Below, one piece after another: positions 16,709-26,027 of a stretch of DNA of 64,000 bases (positions are counted from its first letter, which is position 1; each line of letters begins with the position of its first letter). The translations under genes were made by a program, and so were the position numbers. The notes below the pieces were generated by a model. The model was not told where the DNA came from. It made no database searches and saw only the letters and a list, made by a program, of their open reading frames with translations. Origin of the DNA: JAXGTD01 sp040775095 (lineage in GTDB: Bacteria; Pseudomonadota; Gammaproteobacteria; Chromatiales; Chromatiaceae); the NCBI GenBank assembly GCA_040775095.1, contig JAXGTD010000002.1, positions 1-64,000 of the forward strand, written 5' to 3'.

Positions 16709-17854
16709 TCAATTCGTGCCGCTCGAGCCGACGCTGTTGCCCAGAATGATCCCGGTCTGCAGCGCCTGGATGGTCGGCACGATCTGATCGAGCATCTGCG
16801 CCCACTTTGCCAGTTGCGTCGGCGGTACGTAGACGATATCGCCGGGTTCGAGCTGAACGTCCTGGGCCTGACCGTCGAGGACCTTCTGAAAGTTGGTCAC
16901 GATCAGCGTCGGGTTGCTCAGCGCCCCACGGACGATGTGAATGCGGCTCAGATCGGCCTGGCGCGTGAATCCCTCCGCGAGGGCCAGCGTCCGCGACATG
17001 GGCATACGCTCGCGAGAGGCGAACAACATCGGCTTGGTGACCTCGCCGACGATGTAGACCTCCTTCGATAGCCCGGACGGGACGCTGATATAGTCGCCTG
17101 CCTGGAGCAGGATATCGAAACGCAGATCACCCTGGCGCAGCAGCCGCGTGAAGTTCACCGGCAGCAGCTTTCCGCGCCTGGCGACGAAGGCGTTTGACAG
17201 ATCGGCCAGCTCCATCGAGCTGGAGCGGAATTGGCCCTTGCTCAGGCCGCCGGCGCGCGCCAGTGCCTGGGTCAGGCTCACCTCGGTGACCAGCGGGTAG
17301 ACGCCGGGCTTCACGACCTCCCCGCTGACGGTGTAGTTGAGGCTGTTGAACTCCTGCACGATCACCGACACCTTTGGCTCGAGCACGAACCGACTCAGAC
17401 GTTGGCCGAGCGATTCGGTGAGCGCATCGACGGTCTGTCCCGCTGCCTGCACGTCGCCGATCAGCGGAAACGAGATCATGCCGTCGGGCCGGATCGGGAT
17501 GTCGGCAACGCTCAGATCCGGCTCGTCGTAGACGGAGATGCTCAGCACATCGCCCTTTCCCAGCTTCGGTACCGCGCTCGTCTCCGCCTCGATGCGCCGC
17601 AGCTCCGCGAGCTGCTCTTCGACCGTCAACTGCCGATCCAGGCGCTGGGGCGGCTCCTTGAGATCCTCGGGTCGCTGGATTGGTGGCGGTTCTGCGAGAT
17701 CCTTCGGCAGTGGCCCGGGCGCTGGGCCGATGGCGCAGCCGCCGAGGGTGGCCGCGGCGAGCAGCAACGCGGGCCTACAGCCCAGGGAAGGACGCCGCCA
17801 GGCAGCGGGAGGCGATGGCGACATGGGCGCGGCGCGGTGACGGTTAGGCGACAT
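16709..17854 (-). CDS. Wza-like polysaccharide export lipoprotein
   Basis: A 381-aa outer-membrane export protein. The signal peptide ends in the lipobox LGGC (ATLGGCAIG), so it is a predicted lipoprotein. A Poly_export domain (KLGKGDVLSISVYDEPDLSV...IRPDGMISFPLIGDVQAAG) is followed by two SLBB-type domains (YTVSGEVVKPGVYPL and VYIVGEVTKPMLFAS). It would form the outer-membrane channel for the polymer that the Wzc-like partner guides. ATG 17854 overlaps the end of the Wzc-like gene by 11 bp; ATG 17824 is an alternative start that also keeps the signal peptide. Confidence 0.88.
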   Translation of the reverse strand: MSPNRHRAAPMSPSPPAAWRRPSLGCRPALLLAAATLGGCAIGPAPGPLPKDLAEPPPIQRPEDLKEPPQRLDRQLTVEEQLAELRRIEAETSAVPKLGKGDVLSISVYDEPDLSVADIPIRPDGMISFPLIGDVQAAGQTVDALTESLGQRLSRFVLEPKVSVIVQEFNSLNYTVSGEVVKPGVYPLVTEVSLTQALARAGGLSKGQFRSSSMELADLSNAFVARRGKLLPVNFTRLLRQGDLRFDILLQAGDYISVPSGLSKEVYIVGEVTKPMLFASRERMPMSRTLALAEGFTRQADLSRIHIVRGALSNPTLIVTNFQKVLDGQAQDVQLEPGDIVYVPPTQLAKWAQMLDQIVPTIQALQTGIILGNSVGSSGTN

Positions 17855-20171
17855 TGATTTCGAGGTCCCGTTCCTCTTTTTCGCGTTGGCGTTGCAGCCG
17901 GCGCCGCTGCCGCGGCGTGAGCCTGGGCGGAAAGGTCGGCTTGCCGCTGAGCAGTTCGTCTGGAATCTCTGTGACGATGACGACGCGGATCTCGATCCCA
18001 CGGTCGGTCAGCGCGGCGGTCAGATCCTTCAGCGCGGCGCGTTTGGTGTGTGCGCTGCGTACCACGAGCATCAGATTGCCGATGGCCGCCGCCGCCTCGA
18101 TGACCGTCTCGGCACAGTCCAGTGGTGGCAGGTCATAGATCACATGCAGATCGTCGCGGCCCAGTTGCGCGGCCAGCGTGCGCATCTCGCGGCGGCCCAG
18201 CAACAGCAGACCGGTGTCGTCCGAGGTGGTGCCAGGCCCGATGACACGAAGGTTCGGCATCGGGGTGTCGTGCAAGGCCTCGGTGAGCGACGCCGCATCC
18301 TGCAGCAGCTCGTGCATGCCGGGGCCGTCTCGGTGCAGGTCGCACAGGCGCGTCGGTCGGGTCCCCGCGTCGACGCGCAGATCGGCATCGATCAGGAGCG
18401 CGCGTTCCTGCTTCAGCGCCAGGGCCCGGGCGAGATTGACCGCAACCAATGAGCGTCCGCTCTCGGGCTCGACGCTGGTGACCGCCAGCGATCGCCACTG
18501 CTCGGCGCCGAGCTTGGCCGAGAGCGCATTGGTGAAGGCGCGAAACAGCGCGGAGACCGGCTGCGAGGGGCGCGTGGGATCGACGAGCGCGGATTGCTCG
18601 TCCGGCGCCTCCTGGAACTCGAGAACCAAGTCGCAGCGCGTGATGTCCGCGGCATCCCGTCCCGTGCGCACCAATGGGTCGAAAAACTCGAGCACCAGGG
18701 CCAGGAACAGGCCAAAGCCGCCGCCGAGCACGACCCCGGCCACCGCGACCAGCTTGCGCATCGACGGCTCGGGTTCCAGCGGCGGCTGCGCCTGCTCGAG
18801 GATTCGGAAGCCGGCCTCATTGCGCAACATCGCGAGGCGCGCCTCCTCGACGCGCGTCACCAGGTTGGCCTCCAGCAGCTCCATGTCGCCCATGCGCGAG
18901 CTCAGCTGCTGATAGCCCGATCGGTTGACGGTGAGCCCGTTGAGGTCGGTGCGCATCCCATCGAGTGTCTTGCGCAGGGCGTCGGCCTGCGCCTCCACCA
19001 CCTTGGTCTGGTCTACCAGCTCCTGCTGACGCAGGGACAGCTCCTCGCGCTTGGGATTGAGGTTGTAGGTGTTTTCCGGCGCCGTCTCGTCGTTGCTCTG
19101 CGCGATGAGCTGTTCCAGAATCTGGATCTGTTTCTGCAGCTTGACGACCTTGGGGTTTTCCTCCGTGTAGCGGCTGAGCGCCTGCTGCAGTTCCCACTGA
19201 TAGTCCGTCAGCCGCTGCTTGAGGGGGCTGCGGTAGCGCGACTCGGTGACGATCATCTCCGGTTCCTGGGTCATGAGCGTCTGGATCCGGGCCTGCGCCG
19301 CGCGCATCGCCCCCGCCTCGGCGACTCGGATCTTGTACTCCGACTCCAGGCGCGAGAGCTCCGAGACCAGGACCCCGACCTGGTCATCGAGGCTGGAGAT
19401 GTTGTGGGTCTCCTCGAAGGCCACCAGCTCGTCGTTGATCTTGACGATCTCACCACGCGCCTCGCGCAGCTGGCCACTGTAGTAGTCGTAGGTCTCCCGC
19501 GCGTCTTTGCGCCGGATGGCACGGCTGTTCTCGACGAAGATCTCCGCGACATTGTTGGCAATGGTCGCGGCAAGGCGGGGGTCATCCCAGGTGACCTTGA
19601 TGGCGAAGATCTTGGAGTCCTTGCCGATCTGGGTCTCGATCGCGGCCGCCATCGTGCGCCGCAGCACCGAGACGCCGGAGCGTTTCATCGCCTCGTCGAG
19701 CGAGCTGGGCAGCTTGATGGTGTCGACAAAGGTGGAGAGATCGTAATCCTGGGGCTTGAACGGCTCGCGGTCGCTGAGCACGAACTGGTCCTGGTGGGTC
19801 TGGGTGATCAACGTGCAGCGCGCCATCCACTTGTGCTGAATCATCAGGGCCAGCAGGACGAAGAGCACGGTGGAGGCCAGGCCGATGGAGGCGATCATCA
19901 GCTTGCGCTTCCAGACACCGCGCACGAAGCGGCCGATGTCGAGCCCGGGACCGGACGGCTCGTCGTCCGCGTCGCCAAATCCGGGCAGCCCGGCAAAGTC
20001 CATGACGCCGCCGCGACCGGCATCGGTGTCGGGTGGTGGTGAGGGGGTCGGCGGCGGGTCGGCAAGCTCCCATGCGCTCTCGCCCGGGTCATCGCTCAAC
20101 CTGCCGTCGCTCTCGGATCGTGGCTCGTCGCGGCGCGCGCGGGCGTCACGGAAGCTCAGCTCCTCGCTCAT
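17844..20171 (-). CDS. Wzc-like polysaccharide co-polymerase with degenerate kinase domain
   Basis: A 775-aa inner-membrane protein. TM1 about residues 88-112, a long periplasmic coiled-coil Wzz domain (residues about 115-465, rich in ELSRLESEYK-type helices), TM2 about 470-490, then a cytoplasmic BY-kinase-like domain. Walker A' (ALLIDADLR) and Walker B (VIYDLPPL) are present, but Walker A reads EPESGRSLVAVNLA, with Arg in place of the invariant Lys. The C-terminus (PRQRRRLQRQREKEERDLEINVA) has no Tyr cluster. I infer that chain-length/export guidance is kept while autokinase activity is lost or altered. It overlaps the ATPase gene upstream by 4 bp and the Wza-like gene downstream by 11 bp, so the three form one operon. 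Confidence 0.85.
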   Translation of the reverse strand: MSEELSFRDARARRDEPRSESDGRLSDDPGESAWELADPPPTPSPPPDTDAGRGGVMDFAGLPGFGDADDEPSGPGLDIGRFVRGVWKRKLMIASIGLASTVLFVLLALMIQHKWMARCTLITQTHQDQFVLSDREPFKPQDYDLSTFVDTIKLPSSLDEAMKRSGVSVLRRTMAAAIETQIGKDSKIFAIKVTWDDPRLAATIANNVAEIFVENSRAIRRKDARETYDYYSGQLREARGEIVKINDELVAFEETHNISSLDDQVGVLVSELSRLESEYKIRVAEAGAMRAAQARIQTLMTQEPEMIVTESRYRSPLKQRLTDYQWELQQALSRYTEENPKVVKLQKQIQILEQLIAQSNDETAPENTYNLNPKREELSLRQQELVDQTKVVEAQADALRKTLDGMRTDLNGLTVNRSGYQQLSSRMGDMELLEANLVTRVEEARLAMLRNEAGFRILEQAQPPLEPEPSMRKLVAVAGVVLGGGFGLFLALVLEFFDPLVRTGRDAADITRCDLVLEFQEAPDEQSALVDPTRPSQPVSALFRAFTNALSAKLGAEQWRSLAVTSVEPESGRSLVAVNLARALALKQERALLIDADLRVDAGTRPTRLCDLHRDGPGMHELLQDAASLTEALHDTPMPNLRVIGPGTTSDDTGLLLLGRREMRTLAAQLGRDDLHVIYDLPPLDCAETVIEAAAAIGNLMLVVRSAHTKRAALKDLTAALTDRGIEIRVVIVTEIPDELLSGKPTFPPRLTPRQRRRLQRQREKEERDLEINVA

Positions 20172-21073
20172 ACCGGGTCGGCGCTGAGCTCGAACAGGGC
20201 GCCGTGGCGGCGCAGATCATCGACCACGACCCGGATGGCATCGATGTTGAACCGTGCCGGGCGACCTCTCGTCACGACGTGCGTCAACGCCATCTTGCAG
20301 ATGCGATTGATCTCCCGGGGTACGCCGCGGCTGGCCTGGTGGAGCAACTCCAGTGCCGCGCCGTCGAGCGGGGGCGGACCCTGATAACCGGCCGCCTGGA
20401 GTCGGTGGCTCACGTAGGCGCCTGTCTCCTCCAGGGAGAGCGCGGCCAGATGGAAGCGCAGGCTGATGCGCTGATCGACCTGCGGCAGCCGGCGCAGCAG
20501 CCCGCGCAGCTCGGGCTGGCCGATGAGGATCAGGGTCATGAAATTCTGCCGTTCCGAGGCGATATTGGTCAGCCCTTTCAATGCCTCCAGGCTCTTGATC
20601 TCGAGCTGCTGGGCCTCGTCCACGAGGATGACGAGATGCCGGTCCTGGCCGGCAATCTGCTCGGTCAGCAGGCGTTTGAACCGGGCCAGCCGGGAATAGC
20701 GGTCTGGCAGATCGGCCGGGTGCAGGCGCCCGCCGTGGATCTGGCTCAGGATCTCCAACAGCAGATCATCGAAATCCAGGAGACTGTTTTCCAGGCTGAC
20801 GCGAATGTGTCCCCCACCGGCGAGGCGCGCGTGCAGCAGGGTCCGCAGCAGGGTCTTGCCGGCGCCGATCTCGCCGGTGAGCAGCCCGATGCCCATGTTG
20901 CGGTCTTCGGCGAGGAACAGCAGACGCGACAGTGCCTCCCCATGTCCGGCGGACGGGAAGAAGAAGCGCGTATCGCGGGTATTGTCGAAGGGTGGATGGG
21001 GCGGGTTGTCCGCGCCCAACCCGCCGTTCGCCGCATCGCTGCTCATCGGAGATGACCGCGTTTGCTCGGACAT
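20168..21073 (-). CDS. ExeA/GspA-type AAA ATPase of the polysaccharide cluster
   Basis: A 301-aa AAA+ ATPase: the N-terminus FFFPSAGHGEALSRLLFLAEDRNMGIGLLTG is the ExeA signature, Walker A is GEIGAGKT (residues about 67-74), Walker B is LVILVDEAQQL, and SRGVPREINRICKMAL is the sensor-2 region. There is no C-terminal peptidoglycan-binding domain or TM, unlike ExeA. Similar stand-alone ATPases occur beside Wza/Wzc-type genes in exopolysaccharide loci. Its stop overlaps the start of the Wzc-like gene by 4 bp. It may supply the nucleotide hydrolysis that the degenerate Wzc-like ATP site cannot; this is inference. Confidence 0.82.
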   Translation of the reverse strand: MSEQTRSSPMSSDAANGGLGADNPPHPPFDNTRDTRFFFPSAGHGEALSRLLFLAEDRNMGIGLLTGEIGAGKTLLRTLLHARLAGGGHIRVSLENSLLDFDDLLLEILSQIHGGRLHPADLPDRYSRLARFKRLLTEQIAGQDRHLVILVDEAQQLEIKSLEALKGLTNIASERQNFMTLILIGQPELRGLLRRLPQVDQRISLRFHLAALSLEETGAYVSHRLQAAGYQGPPPLDGAALELLHQASRGVPREINRICKMALTHVVTRGRPARFNIDAIRVVVDDLRRHGALFELSADPV

Positions 21074-21230
21074 TGGCCCTGGTTCCAGTCAACCTGATCC
21101 AGTATAGGATAGTTGTCTCGCCGAGCGCGCGCCCGGGTTCACGTCCTGGCGACCAGGTCCGCGATGGCTGGGCAGGCCGACGGTGGTGGCCATGCACGGA
21201 CGATGCTGGCGGGCCGCCTTGTCCGGGCTG

Positions 21231-21677
21231 TCAGGGCAGACGCGAGATCTCGTTCATCAGGGTCTCATAGCGCTCGCCGAGCGCGTCGCGCAGGCGCTGC
21301 TCCTTGGCGCCGGCACAGCCACCCATGTCGCGCAGCCGCGCGAGGAAGTCGCGTTCCATCCTGGCCTGCGCGTCGCGGTAGTAGCCCTCGGGGAAGAGGT
21401 CATCCTGCACGTCGAGCAGGGTCATGCGAAACCGGCTGACCAGCTCCTTGCTCAGATTCTCGCTCCGGCGCCCGGAAAGATCGCTGCGGCAGCGGGCGTT
21501 GAACAGGTCGATCTCGAAAGCGGCCTCGACGGCGTTGACGAGCAGCTGCTCGGTCTGTTCGTCGAGTTGTTCCGCGCCGGTGGCCCGCTGGATGCCCAGA
21601 TGCGACATCGATACCGCGGCGAGTAGCACGAGCGCGATCCGTGTCGGCGGGAGGAGAGGGCGATGAGGTCTGTTCAC
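21231..21677 (-). CDS. Small secreted protein, unrecognised
   Basis: A 148-aa product from GTG 21677, 6 bp after the stop of the SDR gene upstream. The N-terminus has a signal peptide (RIALVLLAAVSMSHLGIQRATGA). The mature part is helical and acidic with two Cys (NARCRSD and MGGCAGA) that could form a disulfide. I recognise no family. The open frame extends far upstream through the SDR gene, but that part is out of phase with the SDR and is not coding. The tight spacing suggests co-transcription with the SDR and possibly with the polysaccharide genes 158 bp downstream. Confidence 0.6.
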   Translation of the reverse strand: MNRPHRPLLPPTRIALVLLAAVSMSHLGIQRATGAEQLDEQTEQLLVNAVEAAFEIDLFNARCRSDLSGRRSENLSKELVSRFRMTLLDVQDDLFPEGYYRDAQARMERDFLARLRDMGGCAGAKEQRLRDALGERYETLMNEISRLP

Positions 21678-21682
21678 GCCGA

Positions 21683-22411
21683 TCAGCTGCGTCCGTACAC
21701 GGGGATGGCCGCGCCGGTCACGGCTCGCGAGGCGTCGGATACCAGGAACAGGATCACGTCGGCCAGCGCGGCCGGTGGTACCCAGGTGTCGTGGTCCTGC
21801 CCGGGCATCGCGGCACGGTTCTGGGGTGTGTCCACGGTACCGGGCAGGATACAGTTGACGTTGATGCCTTGGTCCTTGAGCTCCGCGGCGAGGGTCTCGG
21901 TCAGCGTGATCACCGCGGCTTTCGAAGCGCAGTATGGGCCCATATTGGCCTTGCCGGCCAAGGCGGCCCGGGCGGAGACATTGACGATCCGTCCGCTTCC
22001 CTGGGCGAGCATGGTTGGCACGACAGCGCGGCAACAGTTGAACACGCTGCGCGCGTTCAGGCCCATCATCAGATCCCAGACACGGTCGTCGGTCTGGTGC
22101 AGGGGGGGGCCCATGCTGAACCCACCGGCCACGTTGGCAAGGATGTCGATGCGCCCGAAGCGCTCCGTGATCGACGAGAGCGCGGCGGCGACCGAGTCGG
22201 GATCGATCAGGTCGGCGGGAAAGCCCTCCGCGTCGCAATCCCGCGGGAGGGTCACCCGTACCCGATCCAGTGCCTGGGTGTCGAGGTCGACGAGCGCGAG
22301 TCGGGCGCCCGCCCCGGCAAGGGCCCCACAGAGGGCGGCCCCGAGGTTTCCGGCCGCGCCGGTGACGATTGCCACCTGGCCTTGGAGTGTCTGGATGTCG
22401 GTTGCTTGCAT
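21683..22411 (-). CDS. Short-chain dehydrogenase/reductase
   Basis: A 242-aa classical SDR. The cofactor motif is TGAAGNLGAALCG (residues about 17-29), NVAGG follows strand 4, and the active site shows the Ser region (NVSARAALAGKANMG) and YCASK (catalytic Tyr and Lys). Asp at the end of beta-2 (LALVDLD) suggests an NAD(H) preference. ATG 22411 is supported by AGGAG 7 bp upstream. The substrate cannot be deduced; proximity to the polysaccharide operon allows a sugar or lipid role but does not prove it. Confidence 0.83.
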   Translation of the reverse strand: MQATDIQTLQGQVAIVTGAAGNLGAALCGALAGAGARLALVDLDTQALDRVRVTLPRDCDAEGFPADLIDPDSVAAALSSITERFGRIDILANVAGGFSMGPPLHQTDDRVWDLMMGLNARSVFNCCRAVVPTMLAQGSGRIVNVSARAALAGKANMGPYCASKAAVITLTETLAAELKDQGINVNCILPGTVDTPQNRAAMPGQDHDTWVPPAALADVILFLVSDASRAVTGAAIPVYGRS

Positions 22412-22808
22412 CGCTGGATCTCCTGAACTGTTTCCGTTGCGGGCAAGGTGTGGGCGAACGGGGTGGCTGTAAACCACCGGCATACCGCCCGGCTGATGGC
22501 CTTGTCTGCCCCGACTGGTCCCGGCTCGGCCCCCATCGATGGAGCGAACGCCCTGCCACGGTGGGCGTCGTTCGCGGACCATCCCGCGCTCAATGCGGTT
22601 GAGGGCAGTTGTCTGTATCATACGCTGCTGCTGCAAGTACCGGTGACGAATCATTGATCGGCAGATCAGATGCCTGCCTATTTGCGCCCGAGCGCACCCG
22701 ATGCCCGACCCGGAAGACCCGGGCCGGGCGCGCCGGCTGCTTGGCCGGCGGCACGCCGTGGCCGCCGGCGAGGTACCGGGATAGCCGTGACCGCGGGCGA
22801 GGGCGCCG
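22412..22808. other. 397-bp divergent intergenic region
   Basis: Lies between the minus-strand SDR and the plus-strand lapB. No lapA-like membrane protein, which usually precedes lapB, is recognisable in any frame. It should carry promoters for both directions; I see no clear -35/-10 pair. Confidence 0.4.
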
Positions 22809-24002
22809 ATGATGGAGTGGCTGTTCCTGTTGCTGCCGGTCGCCGCGGCGTCGGGATGGTGGCTCGCGCGCCGCGGCGAGGCCCGCCGCGGTGGGGCTGT
22901 CGACCGGCCGGCGCCGGCGTTCTTCCGCGGCCTGAACTATCTGCTCAACGAGCAGCCGGACAAGGCGATCGACGTCTTCCTGAAGCTGACCGAGGTGGAC
23001 GGGGAGACGGCAGAGACCCACCTCGCGCTCGGGTCGCTGTTTCGGCGCCGAGGGGAGGTCGAGCGGGCTATCCGTGTGCACCAGAACCTGGTTGCGCGCA
23101 CCAATCTCAGTAACGTCCAGCGGGGCTTCGCGCTCTACGAGCTGGGGCGCGACTACATGCGCGCCGGCCTGTTCGACCGCGCCGAGAGTCTGTTCGCGGA
23201 GCTCGTCGAGCTGCAGCTTCAGCAAAAGCGCGCCCTGCGCGGGCTGATCGAGATCTACCAGCAGGAGAAGGACTGGCCCCGCTGCCTGCAGACGGCCGAA
23301 CGACTGCGGCAGGTGAGCGACGAGCCGATGCAGATCGAAATCGCCCAGTATCACTGCGAGATGGCCGAATGCTGTCTGCGCGATGGTGACCCCGTTGGCG
23401 CCCGAGCCCACCTGATCGACGCGCAGGCGGTCGATCGCAATTGCATCCGCGCGACCATGCTGCAGGCGGAGATGGAGATGGCGGGCGGCGATGCCGCGAC
23501 CGCCGCGGTGCTCTACCGGCTGGTTGCCGAGCGTGGGCCTCGGTATCTGCCGGCGATGCTCCCCGGCCTCCTGGCATGTTGGAGGCGGCTTGGACGCACC
23601 CAGGTGGCGGCGGACCTGGAGCAGCTGTTTCGCTCTTATCCCACTCCGCCGCTGATGCTGGAGCTGGCCGACGCGATCGAGCGCGAGCGCGGGCCCGACG
23701 CGGCGATGGCGTTCCTTAGCGACTACCTTGGCCATCATGCGGACCTGGCGGGGGCCGAGCGCCTGCTGGACCTGCGGGTGCGCGAGGCCGCGGGGCCAGC
23801 TTCCGACACCGACGCGACACTGCTCACTGTCGTGCGTCACTTGTTGGCCGCACGGCCTGTCTATCAATGCGACCAGTGCGGTTTCGAGGCGCGCGCCTTG
23901 CATTGGCAATGCCCGAGCTGCAAGCACTGGGGCAGCATCAAGGCCGTGGAGCCCGATCCGATCGGCGATGGCGCCGCGCTCAAGCAGCGCCATCTGGGAT
24001 AG
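22809..24002 (+). CDS. lapB: Lipopolysaccharide assembly protein LapB (YciM)
   Basis: A 397-aa protein: N-terminal TM anchor (MMEWLFLLLPVAAASGWW), then about nine TPR-like helical repeats (from FFRGLNYLLNEQPDKAIDVFLKL), and a C-terminal rubredoxin-type zinc domain with YQCDQCGF and WQCPSCKHWGSI. LapB couples FtsH-dependent turnover of LpxC to LPS demand at the inner membrane. All four metal-binding Cys are present. It is followed after 15 bp by pyrF, the common gammaproteobacterial order. Confidence 0.93.
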   Translation: MMEWLFLLLPVAAASGWWLARRGEARRGGAVDRPAPAFFRGLNYLLNEQPDKAIDVFLKLTEVDGETAETHLALGSLFRRRGEVERAIRVHQNLVARTNLSNVQRGFALYELGRDYMRAGLFDRAESLFAELVELQLQQKRALRGLIEIYQQEKDWPRCLQTAERLRQVSDEPMQIEIAQYHCEMAECCLRDGDPVGARAHLIDAQAVDRNCIRATMLQAEMEMAGGDAATAAVLYRLVAERGPRYLPAMLPGLLACWRRLGRTQVAADLEQLFRSYPTPPLMLELADAIERERGPDAAMAFLSDYLGHHADLAGAERLLDLRVREAAGPASDTDATLLTVVRHLLAARPVYQCDQCGFEARALHWQCPSCKHWGSIKAVEPDPIGDGAALKQRHLG

Positions 24003-24017
24003 GTGCAGGAGAATCTC

Positions 24018-24722
24018 ATGGGCGTGGGGTCGCGGATCATCGTTGCGCTGGACTTCCCAACGCAGACGCCGGCGCTGGCGCTGCTCGATCAGCTCGATCC
24101 GGGCCGCTGTCGCGTCAAGATTGGTAAGGAGTTGTTCACGCGCGCCGGGCCGGCGCTGGTCGAGACGGTCAGCCGGCGCGGTTTCGACGTATTTCTCGAT
24201 CTCAAGTACCACGACATCCCCAACACGGTTGCCGCGGCCTGTGCCGCCGCGGCCGACCTCGGAGTCTGGATGATGAACCTGCATGCCTCCGGCGGCCGGG
24301 CGATGATGGTCGCGGCACGGGAGCGTCTCGGGGGGCTGAGCAATCCGCCACTGCTCATCGCAGTCACCGTGCTGACCAGCCTTGACGCGGCGGATCTGGC
24401 GGCCGTGGGTTGCCCGGGTGACCCCGGTCAGCGTGTACTGGGCTTGGCGAGGCTGGCGCGCGACGCGGGTCTGGACGGCATCGTCTGCTCCGCGCAGGAG
24501 GCCGCGGCGGTGCGCGCGGCGCTGGGTGGGGCATTCGTGCTGGTGACGCCCGGCGTGCGCCCGGCGGCGGTGGCGAGCGGCGACCAGAAACGTGTCATGA
24601 CACCCGCCGATGCGATCCGTGCCGGTGCGGATTATCTCGTCGTGGGTCGGCCGATCACCCGGTCGCCGGACCCGATGACGTCCCTATTGGCCATCGAGGC
24701 CGAGATCGCCGCGTTTGTCTGA
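24018..24722 (+). CDS. pyrF: Orotidine 5'-phosphate decarboxylase PyrF
   Basis: A 234-aa TIM-barrel enzyme converting OMP to UMP. The catalytic Asp-Lys-x-x-Asp array is in FLDLKYHDIPNT, the N-terminal substrate loop in IVALDFPT, and the phosphate-binding end in LVTPGVRP and YLVVGRPIT. ATG 24018 is chosen because AGGAG lies 7 bp upstream; the frame is open from 24003. It follows lapB closely and precedes galU by 66 bp; UMP made here feeds the UTP used by GalU, although that is only a metabolic link. Confidence 0.97.
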   Translation: MGVGSRIIVALDFPTQTPALALLDQLDPGRCRVKIGKELFTRAGPALVETVSRRGFDVFLDLKYHDIPNTVAAACAAAADLGVWMMNLHASGGRAMMVAARERLGGLSNPPLLIAVTVLTSLDAADLAAVGCPGDPGQRVLGLARLARDAGLDGIVCSAQEAAAVRAALGGAFVLVTPGVRPAAVASGDQKRVMTPADAIRAGADYLVVGRPITRSPDPMTSLLAIEAEIAAFV

Positions 24723-24788
24723 TGCGGGTGCCCGGTGCTGGAAACGGCCCGATGGTGCCCACCAACACCGACAGAGTGAGGAATACCC

Positions 24789-25667
24789 ATGGCAAGTATC
24801 AGGAAGGTTGTGTTTCCCGTGGCGGGTCTGGGGACCCGCTTTCTGCCCGCCACCAAGGCAAGCCCCAAGGAGATGCTGCCGGTGGTGGATCGCCCCTTGA
24901 TCCAGTACGCCGCGGACGAGGCGGTCGCCGGTGGCGCGGAGCAGCTCGTGTTCATTACCGGGCGGCACAAACGCTCCATCGAAGACCACTTCGACAAGGC
25001 CTATGAGCTGGAGAACGAGCTCGCGGGCGCCGGCAAGGACGAGCTGCTGCAGATGGTGCAGAACATCCTGCCCACCGGCGTCGACTGCATCTATCTGCGT
25101 CAGGCCGAGGCGCTTGGCCTCGGACACGCGGTGCACTGCGCGAAGCCGGTCATCGGCGACGAGGCCTTTGCCATCATTCTGGCGGATGATCTGATCCGCA
25201 ATGAGCACAAGGGTGCGGTCGAGCAGATGGCGGACATCTATGAGCGCACCGGTGCCAGTGTGCTCTGCGTCGAGGAGGTGCCGCACCAGGACACCAACAA
25301 GTACGGCATCGTCGAGACGGAGCGCCGCGCCGACGGTCTGTTGCGCATTACGTCCATTGTGGAAAAGCCGGACCCATCGGTGGCGCCATCCAACCTCGCG
25401 GTGGTGGGGCGCTACCTGCTCACGCCGACCATCTTCGCGAAGCTCGAAGAGGTCCGGCCCGGCGCCGGTGGTGAGATCCAGCTCACGGATGCGATCGCGG
25501 CATTGCTTGAGGATGAGTCAATCATCGCGCACCCCTTTGAGGGTAAACGCTACGACTGCGGCAGCAAGGAAGGCTACCTGGAGGCGACCGTCGAGCTGGC
25601 GCTGCAGCATCCCGAGCTCGGTGAGTCGTTCAAGGCCTATTTGAGGAATCTGGATCTCGGCTCGTAG
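24789..25667 (+). CDS. galU: UTP-glucose-1-phosphate uridylyltransferase GalU
   Basis: A 292-aa nucleotidyltransferase. The N-terminal signature is VFPVAGLGTRFLPATKASPKEM, with the nucleotide-binding loop and Lys; other diagnostic tracts are ITGRHKRSIEDHFD, ALGLGHAV, ILADDLI, NKYGIVE and GKRYDCGSKEGYL. It makes UDP-glucose for polysaccharides, LPS and glycogen, and so could supply the export locus at 14-21 kb. GAGG about 9 bp before the ATG serves as SD. Confidence 0.97.
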   Translation: MASIRKVVFPVAGLGTRFLPATKASPKEMLPVVDRPLIQYAADEAVAGGAEQLVFITGRHKRSIEDHFDKAYELENELAGAGKDELLQMVQNILPTGVDCIYLRQAEALGLGHAVHCAKPVIGDEAFAIILADDLIRNEHKGAVEQMADIYERTGASVLCVEEVPHQDTNKYGIVETERRADGLLRITSIVEKPDPSVAPSNLAVVGRYLLTPTIFAKLEEVRPGAGGEIQLTDAIAALLEDESIIAHPFEGKRYDCGSKEGYLEATVELALQHPELGESFKAYLRNLDLGS

Positions 25668-26027
25668 CGCATGAACGGCCATGAGGCTCATGATCGCAAA
25701 GGATCGGTGTTGTGGCCCTCTCGGCAAGGGTGTCTTGTGTTAGGGAAATGCTGATCTCAAGCGTTTCCCGTCCGGGTCGTGGATGGCTCGGGATTTCCGA
25801 TCGCTGCAAGCGATCGAAGATTCGGCACTTTGCGAGTCGAGCCCCGCGAAGTGTGAGCTGATCAAATGCCAGGAAGGCATTCCATTCGCGCCTCGTGAGT
25901 CACGTGGGCCCCGTCCCGGAGCACATTCGGGATGCGCCGCTCCGATACCTGGCTGGCATTGGCCCAGCGCGCGAACGGCAAACGTTTTGCATCGGCGTAT
26001 CCTCAATCAGAGCAAGCGAGAAGAACG
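25668..26027. repeat. Intergenic region with hairpins and a dispersed repeat copy
   Basis: No gene. GGGAAATGC (25743-25751) pairs with GCGTTTCCC (25761-25769). A second stem CGATCGCT / AGCGATCG with loop GCA lies at 25798-25816. The sequence around this stem and near 25950-25990 (GGCATTGGCCCAGCGC, then AAACGTTTTGC) resembles 26725-26825, so this is a diverged or split copy of a short dispersed repeat. Confidence 0.5.

Noticed and set aside
18594..20042. 482-residue plus-strand frame over the Wzc-like gene
   Set aside because: Antisense shadow of a coiled-coil gene.
21231..22559. 442-residue single gene on the minus strand
   Set aside because: Its N-terminal two thirds are out of frame with the SDR (YCASK) gene that clearly occupies the region; only the last 148 codons are kept.
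22590..24284. 564-residue minus-strand frame over lapB
   Set aside because: Antisense; lapB zinc and TPR motifs are clear on the plus strand.
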